Origin: Ornithinimicrobium sediminis
GTDB taxonomy: Bacteria > Actinomycetota > Actinomycetes > Actinomycetales > Dermatophilaceae
Assembly: GCF_021272345.1 (NCBI RefSeq)
Contig: NZ_JAJSDQ010000004.1
Coordinates: forward strand, 248,001 to 312,000
Direction: 5' to 3'
DNA: 64,000 bases
Under the pieces are notes generated by a model that saw only the letters and a list, made by a program, of their open reading frames with translations, made no database searches and was not told the origin of the DNA. Shown here piece by piece: positions 26,146 to 38,401 of the stretch (the stretch's first letter is position 1; each line of letters begins with the position of its first letter). Position numbers and translations under genes: made by a program.

Positions 26146-26994
26146 ATGCGCACCACCCCTGTCATCGCGTCCACCGCCGCCGCGCTCGTGATCGGCGCCA
26201 CCGCCGCCCAGGCCGTCACCTGGGGCGAGCCCGACGGCGAGGACCATCCGCACGTCGTCACGCTGCTCTTCTCCCAGCAGGGCGAGGGTTACTACTCCTG
26301 CTCCGGCACGCTGCTGGACGAGGACACGGTCCTGACCGCGGGGCACTGCACCGAGGGCGGCGGACAGGTCAACGACGCCACGTGGGTGAGCAACCACCCC
26401 GACCCGCTCGCCGACTACGAGGGCGACGGCATCGTGGCGTTCCTGGAGTCCAGCGACCACTGGGTGCAGGGGCAGGCGGTTCCCCACCCCGACTACGACG
26501 ACTACGCGGCCTTTCCCGACACCTACGACATCGGGCTGGTCGAGCTCGCGGGCGCGATCGACACCGGGGGCGTCTACGGCACCCTGCCGGAGGAGGGCTT
26601 CCTCGACGCCCTGATGACCCGCAAGGGTGCCACCTCCACGCGTCAGGTCGTCGTCGTGGGCTACGGCCTGCAGGGCACTGTGCCGGCGTTCTACCAGGAC
26701 GACTACGTCCGCTACCGGGGCACCTCCACCATCATGGGTCTCGGGCGCTCCACCAACCAGGGCACCCACACGGTGCAGATGAGCAACACCCCGGGCAAGG
26801 GCAACGGGTCCGGCGGCACCTGCTTCGGCGACTCCGGTGGCCCGGCGTTCTGGGTGGACCCGGCGACCGGGCTGGAGACCACCACCGTCGTGGCGGTGAC
26901 CTCCTTCGGCATCACCGGGCAGTGCGCGGGCACGGACTTCCAGTTCCGCACGGACATCCCCGAGGCCCAGGAGTTCGTGCGCCCCTACCTGTGA
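26146..26994 (+). CDS. secreted trypsin-like serine protease (S1), copy 2
   Basis: 282-aa secreted protease with a signal peptide (about residues 1-23, ending AAQA). The triad is His67 in LTAGHC, Asp128 in YDIGLVEL and Ser230 in CFGDSGGP. The mature start [15 protein letters not shown] parallels that of the S1 protease at 20604, and both share VVGYGLQ and a C-terminal CAGT segment. ACGAGGAG sits about 6 nt before the ATG. The antiporter gene begins 7 nt after its stop and may be co-transcribed. Confidence 0.9.
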   Translation: MRTTPVIASTAAALVIGATAAQAVTWGEPDGEDHPHVVTLLFSQQGEGYYSCSGTLLDEDTVLTAGHCTEGGGQVNDATWVSNHPDPLADYEGDGIVAFLESSDHWVQGQAVPHPDYDDYAAFPDTYDIGLVELAGAIDTGGVYGTLPEEGFLDALMTRKGATSTRQVVVVGYGLQGTVPAFYQDDYVRYRGTSTIMGLGRSTNQGTHTVQMSNTPGKGNGSGGTCFGDSGGPAFWVDPATGLETTTVVAVTSFGITGQCAGTDFQFRTDIPEAQEFVRPYL

Positions 26995-27001
26995 CGATCA
27001 G

Positions 27002-28252
27002 ATGACCTGGCTCCCCCTGACCCTGGCGGTCCTCGGCCTCACCGGCGTGCTGCTGGCGCTCATCAGCGAGCCCATGCAGCGCCGGCTCCCGTTCACCGAG
27101 GCGCTGGTCGCGCTCGTGCTGGGAGTGCTCGCAGGCCCGATGGTCCTCGACCTGGTGCGGGTGGAGGAGCACGTGCGCGACCTGCTGCTGCTCGAGGGGG
27201 GCCGGGTGCTGCTGGCCGCCTCCGTCATGGCGGCGGCGCTCCGCTACCCGGCGGACCGTCTCACCGGGCTGGTGCGACCGCTCCTGCTGCTCCTTGCGGT
27301 CGTGCTGCCGGTGGCGGCGCTGGTCAGCGGGGTCGCCGCGCTGGCGGTGGGCCTACCGCTCGTCCTGGCCCTGCTGGTCGGCGCCTGCCTGGCTCCCACC
27401 GACCCCGTGCTGGCGGCAGCCGTCGTCACCGGCGCCCCCGCGGAGCGCACCCTCGCCGAGCGGGTGCGTGCCCTGCTGACCACGGAGAGCGGCGCCAACG
27501 ACGGGCTGGGCATCGTCCTGGTCGGGGTGCTGGTGGCGGCGGCCCTTCCAGCCGCGGCGGTCACCGAGGCGCTCGGGAAGGTGCTGTGGCAGGTCGGGGC
27601 CGGCACCGTGATCGGCGGTCTGCTCGGATGGGCCGCCGGGTGGGCGCTGCGCCGCGCCCTCGACCACCACGACCTCGGTGAGGGGCCGGAGCTGGTCTAC
27701 ACGCTGCTGCTGGCCGCGGGGGTGCTCGGCGCAGCCCGGCTCGTCGACGCCGGCGGGGTGCTGGCGGTGTTCGTCGCCGGGCTCGCCTACAACCACATGG
27801 TGCCGAGCACCCCCCGCAGGCACCAGGAGGCGGTGGACGAGGGCATCAACCGGTATGCCGTGCTGCCGCTCTTCGCGCTCCTGGGAGTCGTCCTGCCCTG
27901 GGCCGGGTGGCGCGACCTCGGCTGGGGCGCAGTCCTCTTCGTCGTGGCCGTGCTGCTGCTGCGACGGCTTCCCGTCGTCCTGGCCCTGGCCGGCTCACTG
28001 GGGACGACCCGTCCGCAGGCCGTCTTCATGGGGTGGTACGGCCCGATGGGGGTCAGCGCGCTGTTCTACCTGGCCCATGCCCGTCACGAGGGTGTGGACG
28101 ACCCGGCCGTGTTCGCCGCCGTCACGCTCGTCGTCACTGTCAGCGCCGTGGTCTTCGGGCTCACCGCCTCACCGGGGCGACGGCTCTACGCAGCCCGGGT
28201 CGGTCACGAGGGCACGGGACGGCAGGAGGCGCAGGAGGAAGCACCGTCCTGA
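27002..28252 (+). CDS. cation:proton antiporter, CPA1-type
   Basis: 416-aa membrane protein with 11-12 hydrophobic segments, of the Na+(K+)/H+ exchanger family. Diagnostic motifs are LAPTDPVLAA (the paired acidic/Thr unwound region) and TTESGANDGLG, containing the acidic Asp of the ion site. It exports Na+ or K+ in exchange for protons. The C-terminus is short and acidic with no regulatory domain. No ribosome site is evident before the ATG, which lies 7 nt after the protease stop, so re-initiation is likely. Confidence 0.88.
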   Translation: MTWLPLTLAVLGLTGVLLALISEPMQRRLPFTEALVALVLGVLAGPMVLDLVRVEEHVRDLLLLEGGRVLLAASVMAAALRYPADRLTGLVRPLLLLLAVVLPVAALVSGVAALAVGLPLVLALLVGACLAPTDPVLAAAVVTGAPAERTLAERVRALLTTESGANDGLGIVLVGVLVAAALPAAAVTEALGKVLWQVGAGTVIGGLLGWAAGWALRRALDHHDLGEGPELVYTLLLAAGVLGAARLVDAGGVLAVFVAGLAYNHMVPSTPRRHQEAVDEGINRYAVLPLFALLGVVLPWAGWRDLGWGAVLFVVAVLLLRRLPVVLALAGSLGTTRPQAVFMGWYGPMGVSALFYLAHARHEGVDDPAVFAAVTLVVTVSAVVFGLTASPGRRLYAARVGHEGTGRQEAQEEAPS

Positions 28253-28395
28253 CCGGCGAGCGGTCGGCCAGACGGTGCACCGCCTGACCCACGACGTGCC
28301 GCGCCCAGGGGGTGGTGCGAGACTCGGAGACGGATCCTGCCCGGCGTCGCGCAGCCTGTGGCGCCGGCCCCGACACCTGAGGAGGCAGCACGCCC

Positions 28396-29229
28396 ATGAG
28401 CACCCTGACCGTCACCAGCGGCAGCGACTCGATCGACCTCGAGGTCCAGGACACCGGAGGCACCGGACGTCCCGTGGTCCTCATCCACGGCTGGCCGATG
28501 ACCCACGAGTCGTGGAGCGAACAGGTGCCCGCCCTGCAGGAGGCCGGCTACCGTGTGGTCGCCTACGACCGCCGCGGGTTCGGCGCCTCGGCGAAGCCAG
28601 CGGGCGGCTACGACTACGACACGCTCGCCGACGACCTGCACGCGCTGCTCGAGGCGCTCGACCTCAGCGACGTGACGCTGGTCGGCTTCTCGATGGGCGG
28701 GGGCGAGGTGGCGAGGTATGTCGCACGCCACGGGCAGGACCGCCTGCACAGCGTCGTCTTCGCCGCCGCCGTGCCGCCCTACATGCTGCACACCGAGGGC
28801 AACCCCGAGGGGCCGCTCAACCCCGAGGCCGCGGCCGAGATGGAGGCATCCCTGCGTGCCTCCCGGGACGAGTTCTTCCCCGGTTTCGTCCAGGGCTTCT
28901 ACACCGCGGGCGAGGAGCTGAAGGCCACCCCCGAGCAGGTCAGCAAGGGCATCGAGCTCTGCCTGCAGTCCGACCAGGAGGCGGCGCTCGGCTGCATGGA
29001 GGCCTTCGGCACGACCGACTTCCGCGAGGACCTCACCGCCGTCACCGTGCCCACGCTGGTCATCCACGGCGACTCCGACGGGATCGTGCCCTTCGAGGCC
29101 TCCGGCCGGCGGACCGCGGCGGCGATCCCCGGGGCGATGACGGCCATCGTGAACGGGGCACCCCACGGCCTGAACACCACGCACGCCCAGGCGTTCAACG
29201 CCGACCTGATCGACTTCCTCGGCCGCTGA
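28396..29229 (+). CDS. alpha/beta hydrolase, haloperoxidase/esterase type
   Basis: 277-aa alpha/beta-hydrolase close to the cofactor-free chloroperoxidase/esterase group. Nucleophile Ser99 lies in GFSMGG; the acid Asp is in IHGDSDGIVP and the base His in GAPHGLN. The oxyanion motif is LIHGWPMTH. The length is typical. GAGGAGG lies 11 nt before the ATG, slightly far but strong. It stands alone between the antiporter and a convergent PhzE-like gene. The natural substrate is unknown. Confidence 0.9.
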   Translation: MSTLTVTSGSDSIDLEVQDTGGTGRPVVLIHGWPMTHESWSEQVPALQEAGYRVVAYDRRGFGASAKPAGGYDYDTLADDLHALLEALDLSDVTLVGFSMGGGEVARYVARHGQDRLHSVVFAAAVPPYMLHTEGNPEGPLNPEAAAEMEASLRASRDEFFPGFVQGFYTAGEELKATPEQVSKGIELCLQSDQEAALGCMEAFGTTDFREDLTAVTVPTLVIHGDSDGIVPFEASGRRTAAAIPGAMTAIVNGAPHGLNTTHAQAFNADLIDFLGR

Positions 29230-29240
29230 ACCGACCAGGC

Positions 29241-31121
29241 TCAGGCCGAGGGGTGGCCGAGCGCGTGCCTGATCAGCGCGTGGAGGGTGGAGAGACCGTC
29301 CCGGGAGAGCACCGACTCCGCATGTCCCTGGATGCTCGCGACCCCGTCGCCGCGCAGGCCGACGACCGCGTCGTGGAGGGGGTCGACCGCCACCTCGAGG
29401 GGGCGACCGTCGGGCAGGCATGCCGCACCGGGGCGGGCGACGAAGGTGTTGTAGAACCCGATCCGTGCGTGGCGCCCCCACAGCTCGACCGGCACCTGCA
29501 CACCCTGCAGCGGCCGGTCCAGCTTGCTGATGGTCAGGCCGGCCAGCCCGGCCAGCACCTGGTGGCTCAGGCACACGGTGAGCAACGGTGCCCGGGCCTC
29601 CAGGCGCGCTCGCACCAGGTCACGCAGGTGCACCATCCGCTCATCCTCGACGTCCTCGGGGTCGCCCGGCCCCGGGCCGAAGAGCACCAGGTCGACGTCG
29701 GCGAGGTCCTGCGGTGAGACCGTGTCCCAGCGACGCACCTCCGCGGTCATGCCGAAGTGGCGCACCTGGTGCGCCAGCATCTGGGTCCACATGTCCTCGG
29801 CGTCGACCACGAGCACCCGCCGGCTGAGCAGGTCGGGGTCGGGGCGGGGCTCCTGGGGAGAGAGCCAGAACGGCGACAGCGACTCGTTGCGGGCCTCCAG
29901 CGCGTCGGCGACGCCCGGCAGGTCCGCCAGCTGCACGGCATACCGCGTCTCGCGCCGGGGGCGCAGGCCCAGCGCGGCGAGCATGCCGCTCGCCTTCGCC
30001 GTCGTCTCGGCGACCTCCGAGCGGGGGTCGCTGTGCCGCACCAGGGTGGCACCGGCACTGACGCGCACCGTGCCGTCGCCGCTGAGGTGCGCGGTGCGGA
30101 TGAGGATCGGGGCGTCGAGGTGCTCGGCGCCGTCGTCGTCCCGTTCGACCAGGGCGAGCACGCCGGAGTAGTAGCCACGCCCCTCCGGCTCGTGCCGTCT
30201 GATCACGGTGCAGGCGTTCTCCATCGGCGAGCCGGTCACCGTCGGGGCGAACATGGTCAGGCGCAGCACGTCGCGGGGGTCGTCCTCGGACTGTCCGTCG
30301 AGGAGGTACTCCGTGTGCGTGAGGTGAGCCATCTGCTTCAGGTAGGGGCCCGTGATCCGCCCGCCGTGCGTGCAGATCTGGGCCATCATCTTCATCTCCT
30401 CGTCGACCACCATGAAGAGCTCCTCGGTCTCCTTGGTGTCCTTGATGAAGGCCTCGAAGGCGGGCACGACGTCCTCGGCCTCGTCGCGGGGATGGCGGAA
30501 GGTGCCGGAGATGGGGTTCATCCGCACCCGCCCGTCCTGCACGCTCACATGGCGCTCCGGTGTGGCGCCCACGAGCGTGTGCCCGGGGGTGCTCACGGCG
30601 AAGGTCCAGTAGGCCCCGCGCTCGTCCTGCACCAGCGTGCGCAGCCAGGTCAGCGCTGCCGTCGCGGGCAGGGTGGCGGTGTGCGCCACGATGTCGCGAC
30701 GGATCACGAAGTTGGCGCCCTCACCGTTGCCGATCTCGTCCTCGACGACGCGCTCGACGATGGCCGCGTAGTCCTCGTCGGACACGCTGAACCGCTCGTC
30801 GGTCACCTCCACCGCAGCGTGCGGGAGCCGCTCGGTGAGCACCGCGACCGGCACCCGCTCGTATGCGGTCGCACACAGCGCGCGCAGCGGCGTGCCGTCG
30901 TCATGCGCGTCGAAGCCGCGCTCGGCGATCTGGCGGAAGGGCACGAGGGTGAGCACCGGCAGGCCCGCCTCGGCCGAGGGGATCTGCGCGAGCAGGTCGA
31001 GGTCCCGCACCTCCCCGACGATGACCTCGGCGGCGCCCTGGCCCTCGCGCACCAGCACGGCCCAGGCCTGGCCGCCGGGGTCGGCGAGGACGCGGTCGAG
31101 CACGGGATAGGCCTCGGGCAT
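29241..31121 (-). CDS. PhzE-like chorismate-utilising synthase with fused amidotransferase
   Basis: 626-aa enzyme. Residues 1-410 are a chorismate-binding domain (GEGANFVIRRD, NPISGTFRHP, ELFMVVDEE, TGSPMENA) and 430-626 a glutamine amidotransferase domain (FGPGPGDPED, Cys in LTVCLSHQVL, His/Glu in QGHAESVLS). The domain order, synthase first and amidotransferase second, matches PhzE (2-amino-2-deoxyisochorismate synthase) and is opposite to the PabA-PabB fusion at 8499. No other phenazine gene is nearby, so the product may feed an unlinked pathway. ATG 31121 follows a CAGACT box by 7 nt; an ATG 11 codons earlier is possible. Confidence 0.82.
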   Translation of the reverse strand: MPEAYPVLDRVLADPGGQAWAVLVREGQGAAEVIVGEVRDLDLLAQIPSAEAGLPVLTLVPFRQIAERGFDAHDDGTPLRALCATAYERVPVAVLTERLPHAAVEVTDERFSVSDEDYAAIVERVVEDEIGNGEGANFVIRRDIVAHTATLPATAALTWLRTLVQDERGAYWTFAVSTPGHTLVGATPERHVSVQDGRVRMNPISGTFRHPRDEAEDVVPAFEAFIKDTKETEELFMVVDEEMKMMAQICTHGGRITGPYLKQMAHLTHTEYLLDGQSEDDPRDVLRLTMFAPTVTGSPMENACTVIRRHEPEGRGYYSGVLALVERDDDGAEHLDAPILIRTAHLSGDGTVRVSAGATLVRHSDPRSEVAETTAKASGMLAALGLRPRRETRYAVQLADLPGVADALEARNESLSPFWLSPQEPRPDPDLLSRRVLVVDAEDMWTQMLAHQVRHFGMTAEVRRWDTVSPQDLADVDLVLFGPGPGDPEDVEDERMVHLRDLVRARLEARAPLLTVCLSHQVLAGLAGLTISKLDRPLQGVQVPVELWGRHARIGFYNTFVARPGAACLPDGRPLEVAVDPLHDAVVGLRGDGVASIQGHAESVLSRDGLSTLHALIRHALGHPSA

Positions 31122-31260
31122 AGGCAGCAGTCTGTCATCCCGGGCCGGCGTCATGATCCGGGCCGCAGCTCTGGGTGGCGCTCTGGCGGACCGGGGGCTG
31201 ACGGGTCGTGCTTGTGGACGGGGGTGGGGGTGTGTCGGTGGCGGGCGACATGGTGGACAC

Positions 31261-32586
31261 ATGTTCGACGACGAGCCCGACGACGAGCCGGTGGTGGAGG
31301 TGCGGTCGGGGGTGGTGCGCGTGGGGGTGGACGACCTGACCGACGGCCCTCCTGAGTGGGGGTGGCGGGGGCCGGGGGAGGTGCTGGCGGGGTGCCTGGC
31401 GGACGGGACCCGTGGGGTGGTGGCCGCGGCCGGGGTGGGCCGGGACGCGCCCCGGATGGGAGGGGAGGAGCTGGTGTCGGCGTTGGCGCAGGTCGACGTG
31501 CTGCGGGCGCGCACGGAGACGGTCACGGTGCGCCTGGTGGCCGAGGCGTTGGGGCGCGGGGTGCACACCGATCAGGGGCTGAGCGCTCAGGACTGGGTGG
31601 CGCAGCGGTGCCCGTGGCTGTCCGGTCCCCAGGTCGCGGATGTGGTGGCCGTGGCCCGCGGGGTCGGTGACCCGGTGCACGGGCAGGTCGCGGACGCGGT
31701 GTGGGACTCGTTGCTGCCGGTGCGCCGGGCCGCGGCGGTGCTGCGGGCCGCGGCCAGGGTCAGACCGTTCCTGGACACCGACCAGTATGTCGACGCGGTG
31801 GGCACCCTGCTGGGGGTCGCGGTCGAGCCTCGGCACAGCGACCCGGACCTGCGCCGGGTCGCGGACCACCTGGTGTCGGTGGTGGTCCCGGACCGGGACC
31901 ACGACACCCGAGCACGGGCCGCTGCGGCCCTGCGGGGGGTGCACGAGTCGTCGCTGGCCGACGGGTCGCTGACCCGGTTCGTGCTGACCTGTGACGCCGA
32001 CGGCGCCGCCCTGCTCCGCAGTGTGCTCGCCTCACCGTTGGCGGCCCCCGTGCCGGACGAGACCGGCGGGCCGGACCCGCGGACGGCGTCGCAGCGCCGG
32101 TACGACGCGGTGCTGACCGTGCTGCGCCGCGGGCTGGCCGGCGGGGACTCGACCCCGACGTCACCGAAGGCGACGGTGGTGGTCACCATCGCCTGGGACC
32201 CCCTCCAAGAGGCGTTGACCGGGACGGGGACGACGGCGACCGGGGACGTGCTCTCCCCGGGCACCGTCCGCAGGGTCGCGTGCGACGCCCAGCTCATCCC
32301 GCAGGTCCTGGGCACCGACCGGGAGGTGCTGGACCAGGGCCGGGCGCGCCGGTTGGTGACCCCGGGCCAACGGGTGGTGCTGGCCCACCGCGACCAAGGC
32401 TGCACCTTCCCCGGGTGCACCGTCCCGCAGGCCTGGTGCGAAGCCCACCACGTCGTGCACTGGTCCCGCGGCGGACGATCCGACATCGACAACTACGCCC
32501 TGCTCTGCGGGCGACACCACACGTTGGTCCACGACCACGACCTCACCGCCACCGTCACCACCACCAGCGTCACCTGGCACCTCTAG
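31261..32586 (+). CDS. DUF222 / HNH endonuclease domain protein
   Basis: 441-aa protein of the abundant actinobacterial DUF222-HNH family. DUF222 occupies about residues 55-300. The C-terminal HNH nuclease motif shows zinc-like Cys pairs in CTFPGCTVP and the HNH core CEAHHVVHWSRGG, then DNYALLCGRHHTLVH. The protein ends 16 residues after the HNH core, shorter than the tails usual for the family, so a small C-terminal loss is possible. Such genes are often multicopy and variable between strains. The cellular role is not established. It is divergent from the PhzE-like gene. Confidence 0.82.
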   Translation: MFDDEPDDEPVVEVRSGVVRVGVDDLTDGPPEWGWRGPGEVLAGCLADGTRGVVAAAGVGRDAPRMGGEELVSALAQVDVLRARTETVTVRLVAEALGRGVHTDQGLSAQDWVAQRCPWLSGPQVADVVAVARGVGDPVHGQVADAVWDSLLPVRRAAAVLRAAARVRPFLDTDQYVDAVGTLLGVAVEPRHSDPDLRRVADHLVSVVVPDRDHDTRARAAAALRGVHESSLADGSLTRFVLTCDADGAALLRSVLASPLAAPVPDETGGPDPRTASQRRYDAVLTVLRRGLAGGDSTPTSPKATVVVTIAWDPLQEALTGTGTTATGDVLSPGTVRRVACDAQLIPQVLGTDREVLDQGRARRLVTPGQRVVLAHRDQGCTFPGCTVPQAWCEAHHVVHWSRGGRSDIDNYALLCGRHHTLVHDHDLTATVTTTSVTWHL

Positions 32587-32712
32587 CTCACCCGCCCCGC
32601 ACCCGGCCCCAACGGCCGGGCCACAGGCATGGCTAGGGGCTGCCCGAAGCACGTGCCCGGGGCGGACCCTGCGGCAGACGATCGGTCCGGCGAGGCCGGG
32701 CGAGGGCGCGGA

Positions 32713-33123
32713 TCAGCCCAGGCGGATGAGACCTGCAGCAGTCGGCTGGAAGCCACAGACCCGCTCGTAGAAGTCGGCGGCCTCGGGCTCGTAGTCGACG
32801 TGCAGGTACTGGCAGCCCAGGCTGCGCGCCTCGTCGACCGCACGGGTGACCAGCGCCGTGCCGATGCCCTGCCGCTGCACACTCGGCAGCACCACGGTGT
32901 CGAGCAGCACGGCATGTGCGCCGCCGTCACCGATGACGTTGACGAAGCCGACCAGCTGGTCACCGCGGTGTGCCGTCACCCAGCAGATGCTGTGCCGCTT
33001 GAGCCGCTTCGACCACGGCACGAAGCCGTGTCCGCTCGCCCGGAAGGCGCGTTCGTGCAGCGTCGTCAGCTCCTCGTCGTCGACCGGCCCGTCCACCCGG
33101 TACGTCGTCTCCACCACCGTCAT
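32713..33123 (-). CDS. GNAT family N-acetyltransferase
   Basis: 136-aa single-domain acetyltransferase. The acetyl-CoA-binding motif is VLPSVQRQGIGTALVTRAVDEA, followed by LHVDYEPEAADFYERVCGF, a common GNAT C-terminal block. GAGG lies a few bases before the ATG at 33123. Substrate unknown. It stands 150 bp from ilvD on the same strand and is not obviously co-regulated. Stop-side neighbour is the convergent HNH gene, with a small CCCGGCC/GGCCGGG hairpin at 32602-32620 between them. Confidence 0.85.
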   Translation of the reverse strand: MTVVETTYRVDGPVDDEELTTLHERAFRASGHGFVPWSKRLKRHSICWVTAHRGDQLVGFVNVIGDGGAHAVLLDTVVLPSVQRQGIGTALVTRAVDEARSLGCQYLHVDYEPEAADFYERVCGFQPTAAGLIRLG

Positions 33124-33273
33124 CGTCCTCGCGTCCTGCGCCTTCCGTGGTGATGACCCGCGGCTGTCCGAGCCGGGGGTCCGAGCCGACCCAGCGCGTC
33201 ACGACGACGCGTGGATCACGGACTGTACCCCTCCTGTCCGACCCTCCGGAGGGGTCGCGCCCGCGCTGCTCCC

Positions 33274-36059
<2,786 letters not shown>

Positions 36060-36061
36060 TC

Positions 36062-36096
36062 AGGCTGCCCGCCAGGACGTCCCCGGCGGACAGCCT
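36062..36096 (-). terminator. hairpin between ilvN and ilvC
   Basis: 12-bp stem (36062-36073 with 36085-36096, one G-U in the RNA) with an 11-nt loop. No T-tract follows, so partial termination or mRNA stabilisation within the ilv operon is more likely than full termination. Confidence 0.45.
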
Positions 36097-36107
36097 AGGG
36101 GGGTGGG

Positions 36108-36428
36108 TCAGCCCCAGGCAGCGGCCATGGCGCCGACCGGGCGCGGGCCGTTGTCGTTGATCGCCCACAGCTGCTCGCGGATCGCGGCCGCGTCGTCCAG
36201 CTCCTCGATGTGGATGACCTCGATGAGCTTGTCCAGCTGGCTGGTGACCTTGTGCAGCTGCTCGCTGGAGACGTTGACCAGGATGGTCATCCGGGAGACC
36301 TTCGGGTCCTCGGTCGGGCCGACCACGAGGTGGTCGATGTTGAAGCTGCGACGGGCGAAGAGCACCGACACGCGGGCCAGGACTCCGGGGTTGTTCTCGA
36401 CCAGGACGGACAGTGCGTGGCGGCTCAT
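36108..36428 (-). CDS. ilvN: acetolactate synthase small subunit, short form
   Basis: 106-aa regulatory subunit. Residues 1-75 are the ACT domain that binds valine (LSVLVENNPGVLARVSVLF, RRSFNIDHLVVGPTED, SRMTILVNV). Most actinobacterial IlvN proteins are about 160-175 aa with a second C-terminal domain; that domain is absent here, and the chain ends with an unrelated-looking tail after about residue 80. ATG 36428 has GAAAGG and GTGAG upstream; an in-frame ATG at 36506 would add 26 residues. It follows ilvB by 82 nt. The truncation could alter feedback control; the sequence does not show which mutation caused it. Confidence 0.85.
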   Translation of the reverse strand: MSRHALSVLVENNPGVLARVSVLFARRSFNIDHLVVGPTEDPKVSRMTILVNVSSEQLHKVTSQLDKLIEVIHIEELDDAAAIREQLWAINDNGPRPVGAMAAAWG

Positions 36429-36510
36429 GGTGCTCACCTTTCGGGTGGGGGTGGTGCTCGGGTATGCGGTGTCGGGTGCGGGGAGGTCGGTCGTCGGTGC
36501 GGTCATCGGC

Positions 36511-38295
36511 TCACTCGTCCTCGTCGAAGTCGGGAGCCAGGTCACGGGCGTACTGGATCGCGTCGTTGCTGGTGCCGGCCGGGACCATCGGCCAGACCAT
36601 GGCGTCCTTGTGGACCCGGAAGTCCACGACGACCGGACGGTCGTCGACGGCCATGGCCGCCTCGATGGTCGCGTCGACGTCGGCCGGGCTGTCGCAGCGC
36701 AGACCGGCGCAGCCGTAGGCCTGCGCCAGCATGACGAAGTCGGGCACCTGCGCCGACGGGGCGCCGGAGTTGCTGTAACGCTCGGAGTAGAAGAGCGTCT
36801 GCCACTGCCGGACCATGCCCAGGGCCGCGTTGTTGATGACGGCCACCTTGATCGGGATGCCCTCGACCGCACAGGTGGCGAGCTCCTGGTTGGTCATCTG
36901 GAAGCAGCCGTCGCCGTCGATCGCCCAGACCGTGGAGTCCGGGCAGCCGATCTTGGCGCCCATCGCCGCCGGCACGGCATACCCCATGGTGCCCAGGCCA
37001 CCGGAGTTGAGCCAGGCGTGGGGGCGCTCGTAGCCGATGAACTGGCTGGCCCACATCTGGTGCTGGCCCACGCCGGAGGTGTAGATCGCGTCGGGGCCGG
37101 CGATGGCGCCGATCCGCTGGATGACGTGCTGCGGCGCCAGGGAGCCGTCGGCCGGCTCGTCGTAGCCCAGCGGGTAGCGGCTCTTCCACATCAGGCACCG
37201 GGTGACCCAGGCGGCGTAGTCGGGCTCGGCGCCCTGCGCGGTGCGCATCGTGAACTCCGTGACGAGCTGGTCGACGACGACCCGGGCGTCGCCGAGCAGG
37301 CCCACGTCGACCGGCCGGTTCTTGCCGATCTCGGCGGGGTCGATGTCGGCGTGGATGACCTTGGCGTGCGGGGCGAAGGAGTCCCGGGCGCCCGTCACCC
37401 GGTCGTCGAAGCGGGCGCCCAGGCTGATGATCAGGTCCGACTTCTGGAGCGCGGCCACCGCGGAGACGGTGCCGTGCATGCCCGGCATGCCCATGTGCTG
37501 GGGGTGGCTGTCGGGGAACGCGCCCCGGGCCATCAGCGTCGTGACCACCGGGATGCCGGTCAGCTCGGCCAGCGCACGCACCTGGGCGTGCGCCCCCGCG
37601 CGGACGGTGCCGCCGCCGACGTAGAGCACCGGCCGACGCGAGCGCAGCATGAGCTCGACCGCGTCGCGGACCGACTCGGGCGTGGGCTCGGTCTGCGGGC
37701 GGTAGCCGGGCAGCACCAGCTCACCGCGGCCCGGCTGGGTGACCAGTGCCGCCAGCGCGTCCTTGGACACGTCGACGAGCACCGGCCCCGGACGGCCCGT
37801 CTGCGCCAGGTGGAAGGCGCTGGCGACGGTGTCGGCGATCAGGTTGGGGTCGGTGACCAGGAAGGAGTGCTTGGTGACCGGCATCGTGATGCTGCGGATG
37901 TCGGCCTCCTGGAAGGCGTCCGAGCCCATCGCCGCGCTGGGGACGTTGCCGGTGATCGCGACCATCGGCACCGAGTCCATGTTGGCGTCGGCCAGCGGGG
38001 TGACCAGGTTGGTCGCTCCCGGACCGCTCGTCGCCATGCACACGCCCACCCGGCCGGTCGCCGCGGCATACCCCTGCGCCGCGTGGCCCGCGCCCTGCTC
38101 GTGCCGCACCAGGATGTGCCGCAGGCCCCGGGCGCCGTAGAGCGCGTCGTAAAGCGGGAGGACCGCGCCGCCGGGAAGGCCGAAGATGTGCTCGACGCCT
38201 ACGCGCTGGAGGGTCTCGACGAGGCTCTCCGCGCCGGTGCGCGGCGCGGGGCGGTCGGTGTCCGTGGCTGCGGCGGTGCGGGTGACCGTGCTCAT
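36511..38295 (-). CDS. ilvB: acetolactate synthase large subunit
   Basis: 594-aa thiamine-diphosphate enzyme, the first common step of branched-chain amino-acid synthesis. TPP-activating Glu lies in [14 protein letters not shown]; the TPP/Mg motif is [21 protein letters not shown]; other landmarks are [15 protein letters not shown] and [12 protein letters not shown]. The ATG at 38295 has AGGA about 10 nt upstream. The leader in front contains a peptide with L-V-L-I codons and a terminator with a T-run, so expression is under transcription attenuation. First structural gene of ilvB-N-C-D. Confidence 0.96.
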   Translation of the reverse strand: MSTVTRTAAATDTDRPAPRTGAESLVETLQRVGVEHIFGLPGGAVLPLYDALYGARGLRHILVRHEQGAGHAAQGYAAATGRVGVCMATSGPGATNLVTPLADANMDSVPMVAITGNVPSAAMGSDAFQEADIRSITMPVTKHSFLVTDPNLIADTVASAFHLAQTGRPGPVLVDVSKDALAALVTQPGRGELVLPGYRPQTEPTPESVRDAVELMLRSRRPVLYVGGGTVRAGAHAQVRALAELTGIPVVTTLMARGAFPDSHPQHMGMPGMHGTVSAVAALQKSDLIISLGARFDDRVTGARDSFAPHAKVIHADIDPAEIGKNRPVDVGLLGDARVVVDQLVTEFTMRTAQGAEPDYAAWVTRCLMWKSRYPLGYDEPADGSLAPQHVIQRIGAIAGPDAIYTSGVGQHQMWASQFIGYERPHAWLNSGGLGTMGYAVPAAMGAKIGCPDSTVWAIDGDGCFQMTNQELATCAVEGIPIKVAVINNAALGMVRQWQTLFYSERYSNSGAPSAQVPDFVMLAQAYGCAGLRCDSPADVDATIEAAMAVDDRPVVVDFRVHKDAMVWPMVPAGTSNDAIQYARDLAPDFDEDE

Positions 38296-38347
38296 GGAAG
38301 CGGTGTCCTGTCGGCTGGTGTCTGGCGGTGCGTGAAGGTCGGGCAAC

Positions 38348-38382
38348 AAAAAACCCCTCGGTCCGGGAGGACGAACGAGGGG
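38348..38382 (-). terminator. ilvB attenuator terminator
   Basis: On the minus strand, CCCCTCG (38376-38382) pairs with CGAGGGG (38354-38360); an inner 4-bp stem extends the hairpin, and six T residues follow directly. It is the only classical T-run terminator I see in the window and lies between the leader peptide and ilvB. Confidence 0.9.
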
Positions 38383-38401
38383 AGGACGCGATCGGCTGCG
38401 G

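Noticed and set aside
24948-28252. Genomic island inserted at the tRNA cluster
   Set aside because: No integrase and no repeated tRNA 3' end downstream; genes after tRNA-Phe look native in composition.
29241-31121. Phenazine biosynthesis cluster
   Set aside because: Only a PhzE-like gene is present; no phzB, D, F or G-like genes nearby.
31261-32586. Transposon or homing endonuclease insertion
   Set aside because: DUF222-HNH proteins are common host genes in actinobacteria; no terminal inverted repeats, target duplication or interrupted gene seen.
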